DNA from: Clostridia bacterium
Lineage (GTDB): Bacteria > Bacillota > Clostridia > Oscillospirales > Acutalibacteraceae
Reading direction: 5' to 3'
Length of the DNA stretch: 64,000 nt
Assembly: GCA_017503135.1 (NCBI GenBank)
Contig: JAFVTQ010000004.1
Location: 1-64,000, forward strand
The translations under genes and the position numbers were made by a program. Positions 51,871-61,812 of this stretch are shown one piece after another. The notes beneath the pieces are model-generated. The model was not told the origin of the DNA. It did not search any database and saw nothing but the letters and a program-made list of their open reading frames with translations. How positions within the stretch are numbered: position 1 is the first letter of the stretch; each line of letters begins with the position of its first letter.

Positions 51871-51896
51871 ACCCCTTTCAATTATATGAAAGGGGT
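51871..51896 (-). terminator. terminator hairpin overlapping the pdaB-like ribosome site
   Basis: ACCCCTTTCA (51871-51880) and TGAAAGGGGT (51887-51896). On the minus strand it is followed by ATTTTT, so it ends the 51919 gene. Its 3' arm contains GAAAGGGG, the ribosome site of the deacetylase, which would be hidden in the folded RNA. Confidence 0.7.
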
Positions 51897-51918
51897 TTAA
51901 GGTTATATGTAAGTGATT

Positions 51919-52698
51919 TTATTCTGCTTTTGGTGCACGAAGCTCTGCAATTTCATTTTCAATAAATTTTTCCATTGATGGTTGCTCTTGCATCTGCTTT
52001 TTAAGGCTCTTGCCAACAAGCACATTGAGAGTAACATTCACAAAGAAAAGCACTGTGCCAACAATGAAGCCAAAACCAAGACTGCAATCTGTAACAATGC
52101 CACCTGCAAGGGTTTCACAAGCAGTTGTAAACTGAACAAAGAATACAGATGCAACAGCCCAGCAAGCAGTAGCAAGCACATTAAGAAGAATGTTGAGTCT
52201 GTATTTCAAGCCGATGCCTGAGAAAAGAAGCACGAAGAAGTTTGAAACACCAAACACAACTGCAAGAAGCAAAAGCACACAAGCGATTACTACCATAAGA
52301 GTTGCAGTGCCGAGCACTTCACCACCAATAAGCTTTAATACGCTACCAATGTCAACTTTAAGAAGATAGTTGAGAATGAATGTAAGGAATGAAATAGATT
52401 CATTGCTTTCACGGAATGGTAATGAAAGCTTGAAGCTGAAAAGTGGAAGAACAAGCGCAATAAGTGGTGCGAATGTCATTACAAGACGAACAATGCGAAG
52501 CTTTGAGCCTGCTGTTGCGCTCTTGAAATTTGCCACTTTATAGTGTAATTTTGCAAATGCGTGTTCAGCAAAGTCAGAGTCTTTCTCGAGTCTTTGCTCC
52601 CATTGGAAGTTTGGAATATTTGCGCCACATTTTGGGCACTCTGCTTTAACATTCCAAAGTTTTAAATTATGCCCACAGTTAGGACATTTTGCTGCCAT
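51919..52698 (-). CDS. zinc-ribbon membrane protein
   Basis: A 259-residue protein. The N-terminus is a zinc ribbon (CPNCGHNLKLWNVKAECPKCG in two CPxCG knuckles at 5-8 and 21-24). Four or five membrane helices follow between about 70 and 235 (VMTFAPLIALVLPLFSF; VVIACVLLLLAVVFGV; LNVLATACWAVASVFFV; GFIVGTVLFFVNVTLNVL). It ends in a charged tail. Function unknown. It lies between the GH51 gene and the split deacetylase gene on the same strand. Confidence 0.65.
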   Translation of the reverse strand: MAAKCPNCGHNLKLWNVKAECPKCGANIPNFQWEQRLEKDSDFAEHAFAKLHYKVANFKSATAGSKLRIVRLVMTFAPLIALVLPLFSFKLSLPFRESNESISFLTFILNYLLKVDIGSVLKLIGGEVLGTATLMVVIACVLLLLAVVFGVSNFFVLLFSGIGLKYRLNILLNVLATACWAVASVFFVQFTTACETLAGGIVTDCSLGFGFIVGTVLFFVNVTLNVLVGKSLKKQMQEQPSMEKFIENEIAELRAPKAE

Positions 52699-52750
52699 AA
52701 AATCACTCTTTTCGTAAGGTTAAAATGATAACTTCATTATTTTACTATAT

Positions 52751-54253
<1,503 letters not shown>

Positions 54254-54271
54254 CTAGTACCCCCAACGGTA

Positions 54272-55549
54272 TTATTTGTTCTCTGTTGATGTTTCGATTT
54301 CTTCAACTTGTTTTTCAGAGAGAAAGCTCTGCATAATCTTGATATTATCTTCAAAATCCATCACAAGACAAGAACCAACACCAGAAATGCTCTTGCTTGA
54401 CCATGTCTTTTCAGCAGGAATTTGCTGTTGAACAATGGGGTATGAATATGCTTGCTTCAAAAGTGCTTTAACACCGATACTCATGATTTCGTCTGAACTG
54501 AGATTAGTTTTTACTAACGGGATAATTGTTTCAGCCAAGCCAATCATTGTCATAATATCTTGTTGCAATGTTTTTTCAACAATAGCGGTAATAACTTTTC
54601 TCTGTCTTTGTGTGCGCATAAAGTCAGAGTCAAGATAACGTATTCTTGAATACCACAATGCTTGTTCACCATTGAGAAGAACATCTTCACCTGCTTCAAT
54701 TCTGACAGGCACACCAACTTTGCCGGAATGATATGTATAGTAACTTTCTTTTTCAGTTACATCAACATTGATTCCACCTAATTCATCAACGATAGTTGTG
54801 AAAATTTCAAAGTCGACAACCACATAATATGGAATACTAACCTTGAAATTCAATTCAAGAGTATCAACGAGGGTTTGAATTCCACCACGCATATATGCAG
54901 CGTTGAGCTTTTCTTTCTTTTTGCGTCCTGCAATTTCGACATAAGAATCACGAAGAAAAGATGTAAGCTTGATTTCACCATTTTTATTATCTAATGTGAC
55001 AAGCATCATTGTGTCTGAGCGAGAATCTGTTTCACCCTCGCGAGCATCAACACCAACCAAAAGAATATTCACTTGTTCGTCGTCACTGTAAAGAAGTGAT
55101 TCAGATATGTATTCGTTATCAACGACAGCTTCTGTATTGTCAAAAGAAGAAAGAAGCTTGTTCACGGTGTTATAACCATAAAAACCAACACAAGAAACCA
55201 ACACAATAACAATACACAAGAAAACAAGAAAAGTGTTTCTCACAGGGTGACCTTTTTTCTTCTTTTTCTTTTCTTCGGTAGCCATACCACTAAAAACGTC
55301 ACTGATGTCATCATATTGAATTTCCTGACGACGACGATTTTGAACGGCGCTATTATATTTTACTGTGAAATCATCACTGACATAATCTTCTTCATATACT
55401 TCATCTTCTTGTTCAGATGAAAAGGAAGAAATGTCTTCATATTCGTTTTTTGCGTCAGAAGAACTATAAATATCTTCATATTCATTTGAATTACTTGAAT
55501 TACTGAAAATATCTTCAAATTCGTCATTTTTAAAACGATTATCAGCCAA
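54272..55549 (-). CDS. LCP-family (LytR-CpsA-Psr) wall glycopolymer ligase
   Basis: A 425-residue membrane protein. An acidic cytosolic N-terminus of about 110 residues contains three EYEDI(Y/F/S)S-type repeats, followed by a basic patch (EEKKKKKKGHPVR), one membrane helix (about 111-133) and the extracellular LCP domain. LCP marks are NILLVGVDAREGETDSRSDTMML (in parts: LLVGVDAREG, SRSDTMML), TSFLRDSYVEI, KLNAAYMRGG and RIRYLDSDFMRTQRQ. LCP proteins attach teichoic acids or polysaccharides to peptidoglycan. The start is uncertain: TTG 55549 is 9 nt after AAGGAA; GTG 55558 abuts it. Confidence 0.92.
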   Translation of the reverse strand: MADNRFKNDEFEDIFSNSSNSNEYEDIYSSSDAKNEYEDISSFSSEQEDEVYEEDYVSDDFTVKYNSAVQNRRRQEIQYDDISDVFSGMATEEKKKKKKGHPVRNTFLVFLCIVIVLVSCVGFYGYNTVNKLLSSFDNTEAVVDNEYISESLLYSDDEQVNILLVGVDAREGETDSRSDTMMLVTLDNKNGEIKLTSFLRDSYVEIAGRKKKEKLNAAYMRGGIQTLVDTLELNFKVSIPYYVVVDFEIFTTIVDELGGINVDVTEKESYYTYHSGKVGVPVRIEAGEDVLLNGEQALWYSRIRYLDSDFMRTQRQRKVITAIVEKTLQQDIMTMIGLAETIIPLVKTNLSSDEIMSIGVKALLKQAYSYPIVQQQIPAEKTWSSKSISGVGSCLVMDFEDNIKIMQSFLSEKQVEEIETSTENK

Positions 55550-55674
55550 AATTTGCACTTCCTTAACTTTTTGTTTTATCTCATTTATTTTACAACAATC
55601 AATAAAAAATCACAATATATTTTATTAAAATAATAGAGCAGAAAAGGTAAAAATTATATTTTTTAAGTTATGAC

Positions 55675-55703
55675 TTGAAACATACACATAAATTATGTAT
55701 AAT
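55675..55703 (+). promoter_or_regulatory. promoter of the Nudix operon
   Basis: TTGAAA (55675-55680), 17 bp, TATAAT (55698-55703), 60 bp before the start codon. Confidence 0.85.
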
Positions 55704-55763
55704 TGTAACCAGTTACAGTCGGTTGGCATAAAAATGTCAACAATTTTTCGGGAGAAGATACAT

Positions 55764-56498
55764 ATGTTAGGTAAATATGTAAGGGTGAGAGTGACTCATC
55801 CGATGAACTCCTTTGACAGTGAAAGAAATCTGACCTTTAAATTGAATTATGGTGCTGTTGAGAGTGGTCTTGACCCACGCTCTCCTGTCAAAGGCGCATT
55901 TATTATGGGCGTCAATCACAAGGTTCGCATTTTTGAAGGACGCGTGATTGCCACAATTAAAAATGATAAAGGAATTGTGCTTGTTGTTGCACCAAAAAGC
56001 AAACGATATATCATTCATGAGATTGAAGATGCTATCGAATTTGCTTATGGCACACAAAGACGTGAAATATCTTGTCTTTATGAGTGTTCTTGTGGTGCAA
56101 TCGTTTATAGAATTATTAACGGTCAGGTTCGTTTCTTACTTATAAAAAACAGACGAAGTGCAAACTGGGGCTTTCCAAAAGGGCATATGGAACGCGGTGA
56201 AAACGAGCACGAAACAGCTTATCGCGAAGTTCTTGAAGAAGCGGGAATCAGAATTCGTTTTATGCCTGATTTCAGATATAAGTCAGAGTATTCAATTCAA
56301 GGCAGAATTGAGAAAAAGGTTATCATATTCCTTGCAACAACTGACGATACAAACACAATTATTCAGCGTGAAGAAATTGAAGAGTATTTGTGGTTAGGCT
56401 TTGATAAGGCAATGAATTCACTTAAATTTCCTAATGATAAATTCCTTTTGAGAAAAGCAAACGAATATCTCGAAAAGATGGAGGTTGCAAATGGTTGA
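55764..56498 (+). CDS. Nudix hydrolase with N-terminal beta domain
   Basis: A 244-residue protein. Residues 1-100 are a strand-rich domain of unknown type (KYVRVRVTHPMNSFDSERN...GRVIATIKNDKGIVLVV). From 105 there is a Nudix domain with a full Nudix box, G-x5-E-x7-REVLEEAGI (GHMERGENEHETAYRE), and GFPKGH before it. The box resembles Ap4A or nucleotide-sugar pyrophosphatases. The N-terminal domain may bind the substrate or a metabolite. ATG 55764 has ribosome site CGGGAGAAG. It overlaps the next gene by 8 nt. Confidence 0.85.
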   Translation: MLGKYVRVRVTHPMNSFDSERNLTFKLNYGAVESGLDPRSPVKGAFIMGVNHKVRIFEGRVIATIKNDKGIVLVVAPKSKRYIIHEIEDAIEFAYGTQRREISCLYECSCGAIVYRIINGQVRFLLIKNRRSANWGFPKGHMERGENEHETAYREVLEEAGIRIRFMPDFRYKSEYSIQGRIEKKVIIFLATTDDTNTIIQREEIEEYLWLGFDKAMNSLKFPNDKFLLRKANEYLEKMEVANG

Positions 56499-56985
56499 AC
56501 AAATAGTTGAGGCAATTATGACTTTTTTACAGGATAAAGTTCCTGAAGAATTAGTTGCATTTGTGATTTCCCTTTGTCCTGTGCTTGAATGCCGTGGTGG
56601 TATGATAGCAGCAAGACTTATGGAAATTCCGTTTGTTAAAGCATTTTTGATTTGTTATATTGGTAATATGCTTCCTATTCCGTTCATTATTCTTTTTATA
56701 AGAAGAATTTTTGATTTCTTAAGAAAGTTCAAATTCTTTGCAAAAATAGTTGAAAAGCTCGAAGCAAAGGGTGAGAAGAATAAAGAAAAGGTTATGAAAT
56801 ATGAAGCATGGGGTTTGCTTTTGTTTGTTGCAATTCCACTTCCCGGCACAGGTGGTTGGACAGGTGCATTGATGGCAGCACTTTTAGACATTCGTTTTAA
56901 AAGAGCATTACCGATTATCGCACTTGGTGTTCTTATTGCAGGATTTATAATGTCAGGACTCACATACGGAATTTTTCAAATGTAA
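56491..56985 (+). CDS. COG2426-type small multidrug export protein
   Basis: A 164-residue membrane protein with about four helices and a charged central loop (KIVEKLEAKGEKNKEKVMKYE). Family marks are LCPVLECRGGMIAAR near residue 30 and FVAIPLPGTGGWTGAL near 115. The family is called 'small multi-drug export protein', but the function is poorly supported. It overlaps the Nudix stop codon (ATGGTTGA), so translation is coupled. Confidence 0.8.
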   Translation: MVEQIVEAIMTFLQDKVPEELVAFVISLCPVLECRGGMIAARLMEIPFVKAFLICYIGNMLPIPFIILFIRRIFDFLRKFKFFAKIVEKLEAKGEKNKEKVMKYEAWGLLLFVAIPLPGTGGWTGALMAALLDIRFKRALPIIALGVLIAGFIMSGLTYGIFQM

Positions 56986-56990
56986 AAAAC

Positions 56991-57022
56991 AAGGACTAAA
57001 CCGAAAGGCTTAGTCCTTTTAA
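56991..57022. terminator. bidirectional terminator
   Basis: AAGGACTAA (56991-56999) and TTAGTCCTT (57010-57018), T-run after, between convergent genes. Confidence 0.85.
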
Positions 57023-57026
57023 TATT

Positions 57027-58163
57027 TTATTTAATCAGTTCTCCGTTTTTAATATAAACACGGGGAACTCTTTTATTAAGAAGACAACAGAACTCATAAT
57101 TGAAACGATATTCTAAATCTGACAAATCTTCAACTGTAATCACTTCGTTGCCATCAACACCCATAAGTGTTACTTCGCTACCTACTTTAATATCAGGAAC
57201 ATCTGTGGCATCAATCATAAACTGGTCCATACAGATTTTGCCGATTATTCTGCAACGGATACCATTAACAATTACTTCACCTTTATTTGAAAGGTATCGT
57301 GGGTAACCGTCAGCATATCCCACAGGCACAGTTGCCACAGTCATATCTTTATCTGCAACAAATGTTGAGCCATAGCTGACAGTGAAACCTGGTTTTACAT
57401 TCTTTACAAATGAAATGCTACTCTTTAATTCCATTGCAGGATAAAGCACAAAATCACGGCTAATTTCTTCTGATGGATAAAGACCATACATCATAATGCC
57501 ACAACGGACACTATCACCAACGAAACCATCTAATTCCATAACAGCGGCACTGTTATACATATGTCGTTTGAATGAATATCCGTCTGCTATGAGCTTATCT
57601 GTAAGCTGAAGATATTTATCTCTTTGGTTTTCGGCAGATGTTTTATCAAGACTATCAGCACAAGCAAAATGAGTAAAAATCCCTGCAACAGAAAGTCCGT
57701 CAAGAGCAAAAATCTTCTTTATATCTTCATAGCTTTGCTCGTTTGGCTGAAAACCGATTCTACCCATACCTGTGTCAATTTTTATATGCACAGTTGCAGT
57801 TTTTCCCATTCCTTTTGCAGTTTCTGCAAAAAACTTTGCTGTTTCATAATCAGAAACGGTGCAATCAATATTATTGTTGACTGCAACATAAAATTCTTCT
57901 CTGAAAGTTTCACCGAGAATAAGAATCGGCGCAGTCACACCATCATTTCTAAGGTCAAGAGCTTCTTGCATTGTGGCAACACCAAAACGATTTATACCTA
58001 ATTCGCAAAGAAATTCAGTAACCTTTGTTGCACCATGACCATAAGCGTCTGCTTTGACAATACCTGTAATATCGGTGTTCTCTGGCAAACGCTCCCTGAT
58101 AGCATCAATATTCTTTTTTATGTTGTCGAGATTTACTTTTGCATAAACTCTTTTAAGTAACAT
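57027..58163 (-). CDS. alr: alanine racemase
   Basis: A 378-residue PLP enzyme of usual length that makes D-alanine for peptidoglycan. PLP lysine motif VKADAYGHG at residues 36-44, MGRIGFQP near 137, THFACAD near 163, and the second catalytic base tyrosine in VSYGSTF near 270. VPVGYADGYPR is present near 285. ATG 58163. The neighbouring LCP gene is also wall-related, but the two are not contiguous. Confidence 0.96.
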   Translation of the reverse strand: MLLKRVYAKVNLDNIKKNIDAIRERLPENTDITGIVKADAYGHGATKVTEFLCELGINRFGVATMQEALDLRNDGVTAPILILGETFREEFYVAVNNNIDCTVSDYETAKFFAETAKGMGKTATVHIKIDTGMGRIGFQPNEQSYEDIKKIFALDGLSVAGIFTHFACADSLDKTSAENQRDKYLQLTDKLIADGYSFKRHMYNSAAVMELDGFVGDSVRCGIMMYGLYPSEEISRDFVLYPAMELKSSISFVKNVKPGFTVSYGSTFVADKDMTVATVPVGYADGYPRYLSNKGEVIVNGIRCRIIGKICMDQFMIDATDVPDIKVGSEVTLMGVDGNEVITVEDLSDLEYRFNYEFCCLLNKRVPRVYIKNGELIK

Positions 58164-58306
58164 TTTCTAATACCTTCTCTGTTGGTGTCTGCTTTATTTA
58201 TATTGATATAATAGTTTTTTTATGATATAATTATATTCAAACTTATTATAATAGATTTTGTCTATAAAAACAAGTTTAATCTGCTTTTTAATAAAGGAAA
58301 ATTTTT

Positions 58307-59665
58307 ATGACTAAAAAGCGAAGCAAGTTATCAACAACACATTTTATAATGATGAGCTTTATAATCGTTATTCTCGCAGGCAGTTTTTTATTGGCTTTAC
58401 CTATAAGTGCTGCTGACGGAAATTCGGTTTCATATATTGATGCTTTATTTACTGCTACAACAGCAACTTGTGTTACGGGTTTAGTAACCTTACCAACAGT
58501 TAGCACATGGAGTTTTTTTGGACAAGTGGTGATTCTTTGTCTTATTCAACTTGGTGGTCTCGGCATTGTTACAGTTATGTCTGGGGTTATGGTAGCTCTT
58601 CATAAAAAAATAGGTATTGCAGACCGATTATTAATACAAGATGCTTTTAATCTTAATACATTATCGGGACTTGTGCGATTTGTAAAAAGAGTCATTAGTG
58701 CAACTTTAATTGTAGAAGGTGTTGGCGCTCTATTATATATGATTGTATTTGTGCCGGAATATGGTGTGCGTGGTATCTGGATTTCGATTTTTAATTCTAT
58801 TTCTGCATTTTGTAACGCAGGTCTTGATATAATTTCGCCAAACAGTCTTTGTGGTTATGCGACTAATCCAATTATCAATGTAGTGACAAGTTCGTTGATT
58901 ATAATTGGTGGTATTGGTTATATTGTTTGGTGGGATGTAGTCAGAGTAAGCAAGCTTTACAAACAGCAGGGGATAAAATGCTTGAAAAGGTTGACCTTGC
59001 ACAGCAAATTAGCTCTATCTATGACAGCTTTTTTGATAGCTGTGGGAACAATAGCATTTTTTGTGTGTGAATATAACAACGAGCAGACCATTGATGATTA
59101 TTCACTTTTTGATAAGGTGCAGATATCGTTTTTTCAATCTGTGACAACAAGGACGGCGGGATTTGCGACAATTCCGCAGGAGAATCTTACCAATGCGTCC
59201 GCTTTTGTGTCTATTCTCTTGATGTTTATTGGTGGCTCTCCGGTAGGTACGGCGGGCGGTATTAAAACGATTACTGCTATGGTGCTGTTCCTAACGGCAG
59301 TTGCTATGGTTCGAAATAAAAACGACGTGACAGCATTTAATCGTTCCATTTCGCCTAAGGCAGTGAAAAAAGCAGTGGCTGTTTTTTCAATGTCGTTTAT
59401 CATTATGTTTGTGTCAACTGTATTGCTTGCGACAGTATGCGATGCACCTGCGTTAGACATTATTTATGAAACAGTAAGTGCAACAGCAACGGTCGGTTTA
59501 ACCCGCAATCTGACAGCTACATTTAATGATTGGGCAAAGATTATTATAATTGTGACGATGTATTTAGGAAGAATAGGTCCGATTTCATTAGCCGTTGCTT
59601 TGAATATGAAAAAAAGCAGTCAAAATATTGTGAAAACACCTGTTGAAGAAATAAGCGTTGGTTGA
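58307..59665 (+). CDS. ktrB: K+ uptake channel subunit KtrB
   Basis: A 452-residue Trk/Ktr-type K+ translocating subunit with four M1-P-M2 repeats. Selectivity-loop glycines appear in ATTATCVTGL, SAFCNAGLD, VTTRTAGF and VSATATVGLT. It is Na+-dependent in known KtrB proteins. It is followed 15 nt later by ktrA, its cytosolic regulator. The upstream 143-bp gap is AT-rich with several TATAAT-like boxes (58221-58255). I see no ydaO-type c-di-AMP riboswitch there. Ribosome site AAAGGAAA. Confidence 0.93.
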   Translation: MTKKRSKLSTTHFIMMSFIIVILAGSFLLALPISAADGNSVSYIDALFTATTATCVTGLVTLPTVSTWSFFGQVVILCLIQLGGLGIVTVMSGVMVALHKKIGIADRLLIQDAFNLNTLSGLVRFVKRVISATLIVEGVGALLYMIVFVPEYGVRGIWISIFNSISAFCNAGLDIISPNSLCGYATNPIINVVTSSLIIIGGIGYIVWWDVVRVSKLYKQQGIKCLKRLTLHSKLALSMTAFLIAVGTIAFFVCEYNNEQTIDDYSLFDKVQISFFQSVTTRTAGFATIPQENLTNASAFVSILLMFIGGSPVGTAGGIKTITAMVLFLTAVAMVRNKNDVTAFNRSISPKAVKKAVAVFSMSFIIMFVSTVLLATVCDAPALDIIYETVSATATVGLTRNLTATFNDWAKIIIIVTMYLGRIGPISLAVALNMKKSSQNIVKTPVEEISVG

Positions 59666-59680
59666 GAAAGGTTGATTTAT

Positions 59681-60331
59681 ATGAAAACTAATAATTCTTA
59701 TGCGGTTTTTGGTCTAGGCAGATATGGCCTTGCTGTTGCGAAGGAACTTGTTGAAAACGGAGCAGATGTACTTGCTGTTGATAATCGAGAAGACCTTGTA
59801 AATGATGCAGTTTCTGAACTTCCTGTTTGCAGATGTGCTGATATAACTGATGCGGAAGCTATCAAACAACTTGGGATTTCTAATATGGATGTGGTGATAA
59901 TTGCAATTTCAGGTAGTCTTGAAACAAGTGTGATGGCAACTACTCTTTGCAAAGAAGCAGGTGTGAAAACTGTTATCGTTAAATGCAGCAATGAAATGCA
60001 CGCAAAAATATTAAGTCGTGTTGGTGCTGATAAGGTTGTCTTGCCTGAACGCGAATCAGGAATCCGTCTTGCTAAAAATTTGTTAAGTTCCGGCTTTGTT
60101 GATATTATTGAGCTTACAAGCAACATTTCTTTGGTTGAGATTGATGTTAAATCAGAGTGGGACGGGAAAACGCTTGTTGATTTAAATTTAAGAAAAAAAT
60201 ACTCAATAAATGTGATTGCCATTCAGCAAAACAATGATGTTTCCACTGATATTGACCCTACAAAACCATTGGAAACATCTATGAAATTGATTGTTGTAGC
60301 AGATAAGAACAAATTAGAGAAAATGAGATAA
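59681..60331 (+). CDS. ktrA: K+ uptake regulator KtrA
   Basis: A 216-residue cytosolic RCK protein. N-terminal nucleotide-binding domain GLGRYGLAVAKELVENGADVLAVD (in parts: FGLGRYGLAVA, VLAVDNRED), then a C-terminal TrkA-C/RCK_C domain (about 135-216, VEIDVKSEWDGKTLVDLNLR). It forms the gating ring of KtrB and responds to ATP/ADP and c-di-AMP in relatives. ATG 59681 is 9 nt after AGAAAGG. Confidence 0.93.
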   Translation: MKTNNSYAVFGLGRYGLAVAKELVENGADVLAVDNREDLVNDAVSELPVCRCADITDAEAIKQLGISNMDVVIIAISGSLETSVMATTLCKEAGVKTVIVKCSNEMHAKILSRVGADKVVLPERESGIRLAKNLLSSGFVDIIELTSNISLVEIDVKSEWDGKTLVDLNLRKKYSINVIAIQQNNDVSTDIDPTKPLETSMKLIVVADKNKLEKMR

Positions 60332-60333
60332 GC

Positions 60334-60372
60334 AAAAAGCACTTAAGGTGAAAAACCTTAAGTGCTTTTTTT
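60334..60372. terminator. bidirectional terminator
   Basis: AAAAAGCACTTAAGG (60334-60348) and CCTTAAGTGCTTTTT (60356-60370) between ktrA and the convergent trkH. Confidence 0.9.
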
Positions 60373-61803
60373 CCATGTTGAGCGCATGAATAAAATCATA
60401 ATTGGAAAAATCTCAAGTCTGCCAATGAGCATATTAGCTGAAAGAATTATTTTTGAGAAATTACTGAAATCTGCAAAATTCTCTGTTGGCCCTACTGCTG
60501 CGAAACCGGGTCCTACATTATTTATACAAGTTACAACAGCCGTGATTGTTGTTGTAAAATCAAAGTTATCAATAGATAACAACAATGAAGAAATACCAAT
60601 TATAAACATATAAATGATAAAGTAAGCGGAGGTGGTAAGAACAACATCCTTTTCAATAACGGCACCATCAAGCTTAATTGCTTTTACACGTTTTGGGTTG
60701 ATTGCGCGTCTAAGTTCTCTCCATACTGCTTTGACAATAATAATCACCCTTCCGACTTTAAGTCCACCGCCGGTTGAACCTGCACAAGCACCTATAAACA
60801 TTAGAACAAACAATATCATTTGTGAAAACATAGGCCATTGTGCAAAGTCAGCAGTTACGAAGCCTGTGGTTGTAATAATTGAAATTACTTGAAATCCGGC
60901 CTGACGTAATGCTGTTCCGAAATTTTCAACTAATGGATAAACATTAAACGAAATAAGCAATATTGAAGTTGCAATGATACCAAGATATGACCAAAGCTCT
61001 TCACTTTTAAAAACTCTCCTGAATTGTTTGACAAGGAATAAATAAAACAAGTTGAAGTTTATGCCAAACAATAACATAAATAAAGAGATTACAATTTCTG
61101 CACCAACATTATTGTATGCTGCAATACTGGTGTTTTTAACTGAAAATCCACCTGTACCTGCAGTTGCGAAAGCTGTTGTAACGCTATCGAAAAGTGGTAT
61201 TTTGCAGCAAAGCAAAGAAAATATTTCAGCAATAGTAAGAACGGTATAAATGATGTAAAGAATACGAGCTGTAACAGTAGCCTTTGAAACAAGTTTGCCC
61301 ACGGTTGGGCCAGGAACTTCTGCTCTTAAAATATGCATTGATTGCATTTCTTTTTTTGGAAGAATTGCAAGTACAAATACGATAACGCCCATGCCACCAA
61401 TCCAATGAGTGAATGAACGCCAGAAGAGAAGACTTTTAGGCAATGCTTCGATATTGCTTAATATAGAAGCGCCTGTTGTGGTAAAACCTGATACGGTTTC
61501 AAACAATGCATCAACAAATGACGGTATAGCACCGGATATTACAAAAGGCAAAGCACCAAAAACTGACATCAATATCCATGAAAGTGAAACAATAGCAAAT
61601 CCTTCACGAGCATAAATGGTTTTGGTTTCGGGTTTTGGCAAGGTCATCAATGTACCAACGGCTAAAATCAAACCAATTACAATCCCATAAATATATAAAA
61701 TATTTTCTTTATAATAAACTGAAACCACTAAGGGCAAAAGCATAAGCAAGGCTTCAGCCTTTAAAAGTCTGCCAACTGTTTTTGTTACCATCTTTATATT
61801 CAT
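60358..61803 (-). CDS. trkH: Trk-type K+ transporter TrkH
   Basis: A 481-residue K+ channel-like subunit with TrkH marks: FETVSGFTTTGASIL, SFTHWIGGMGVIVFVLAILP, TAFATAGTGGFS, ISIITTTGFVTAD and GRLEIFPIMIL at the C-terminus. It works with the TrkA ring encoded 9 nt upstream on the same strand. The strain thus has both KtrAB and TrkAH. Confidence 0.93.
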   Translation of the reverse strand: MNIKMVTKTVGRLLKAEALLMLLPLVVSVYYKENILYIYGIVIGLILAVGTLMTLPKPETKTIYAREGFAIVSLSWILMSVFGALPFVISGAIPSFVDALFETVSGFTTTGASILSNIEALPKSLLFWRSFTHWIGGMGVIVFVLAILPKKEMQSMHILRAEVPGPTVGKLVSKATVTARILYIIYTVLTIAEIFSLLCCKIPLFDSVTTAFATAGTGGFSVKNTSIAAYNNVGAEIVISLFMLLFGINFNLFYLFLVKQFRRVFKSEELWSYLGIIATSILLISFNVYPLVENFGTALRQAGFQVISIITTTGFVTADFAQWPMFSQMILFVLMFIGACAGSTGGGLKVGRVIIIVKAVWRELRRAINPKRVKAIKLDGAVIEKDVVLTTSAYFIIYMFIIGISSLLLSIDNFDFTTTITAVVTCINNVGPGFAAVGPTENFADFSNFSKIILSANMLIGRLEIFPIMILFMRSTWKKST

Positions 61804-61812
61804 AAAAATACC

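Noticed and set aside
58164-58306. c-di-AMP (ydaO) riboswitch upstream of ktrB
   Set aside because: The gap is AT-rich, only 143 bp, and lacks the paired GC-rich helices of that riboswitch.
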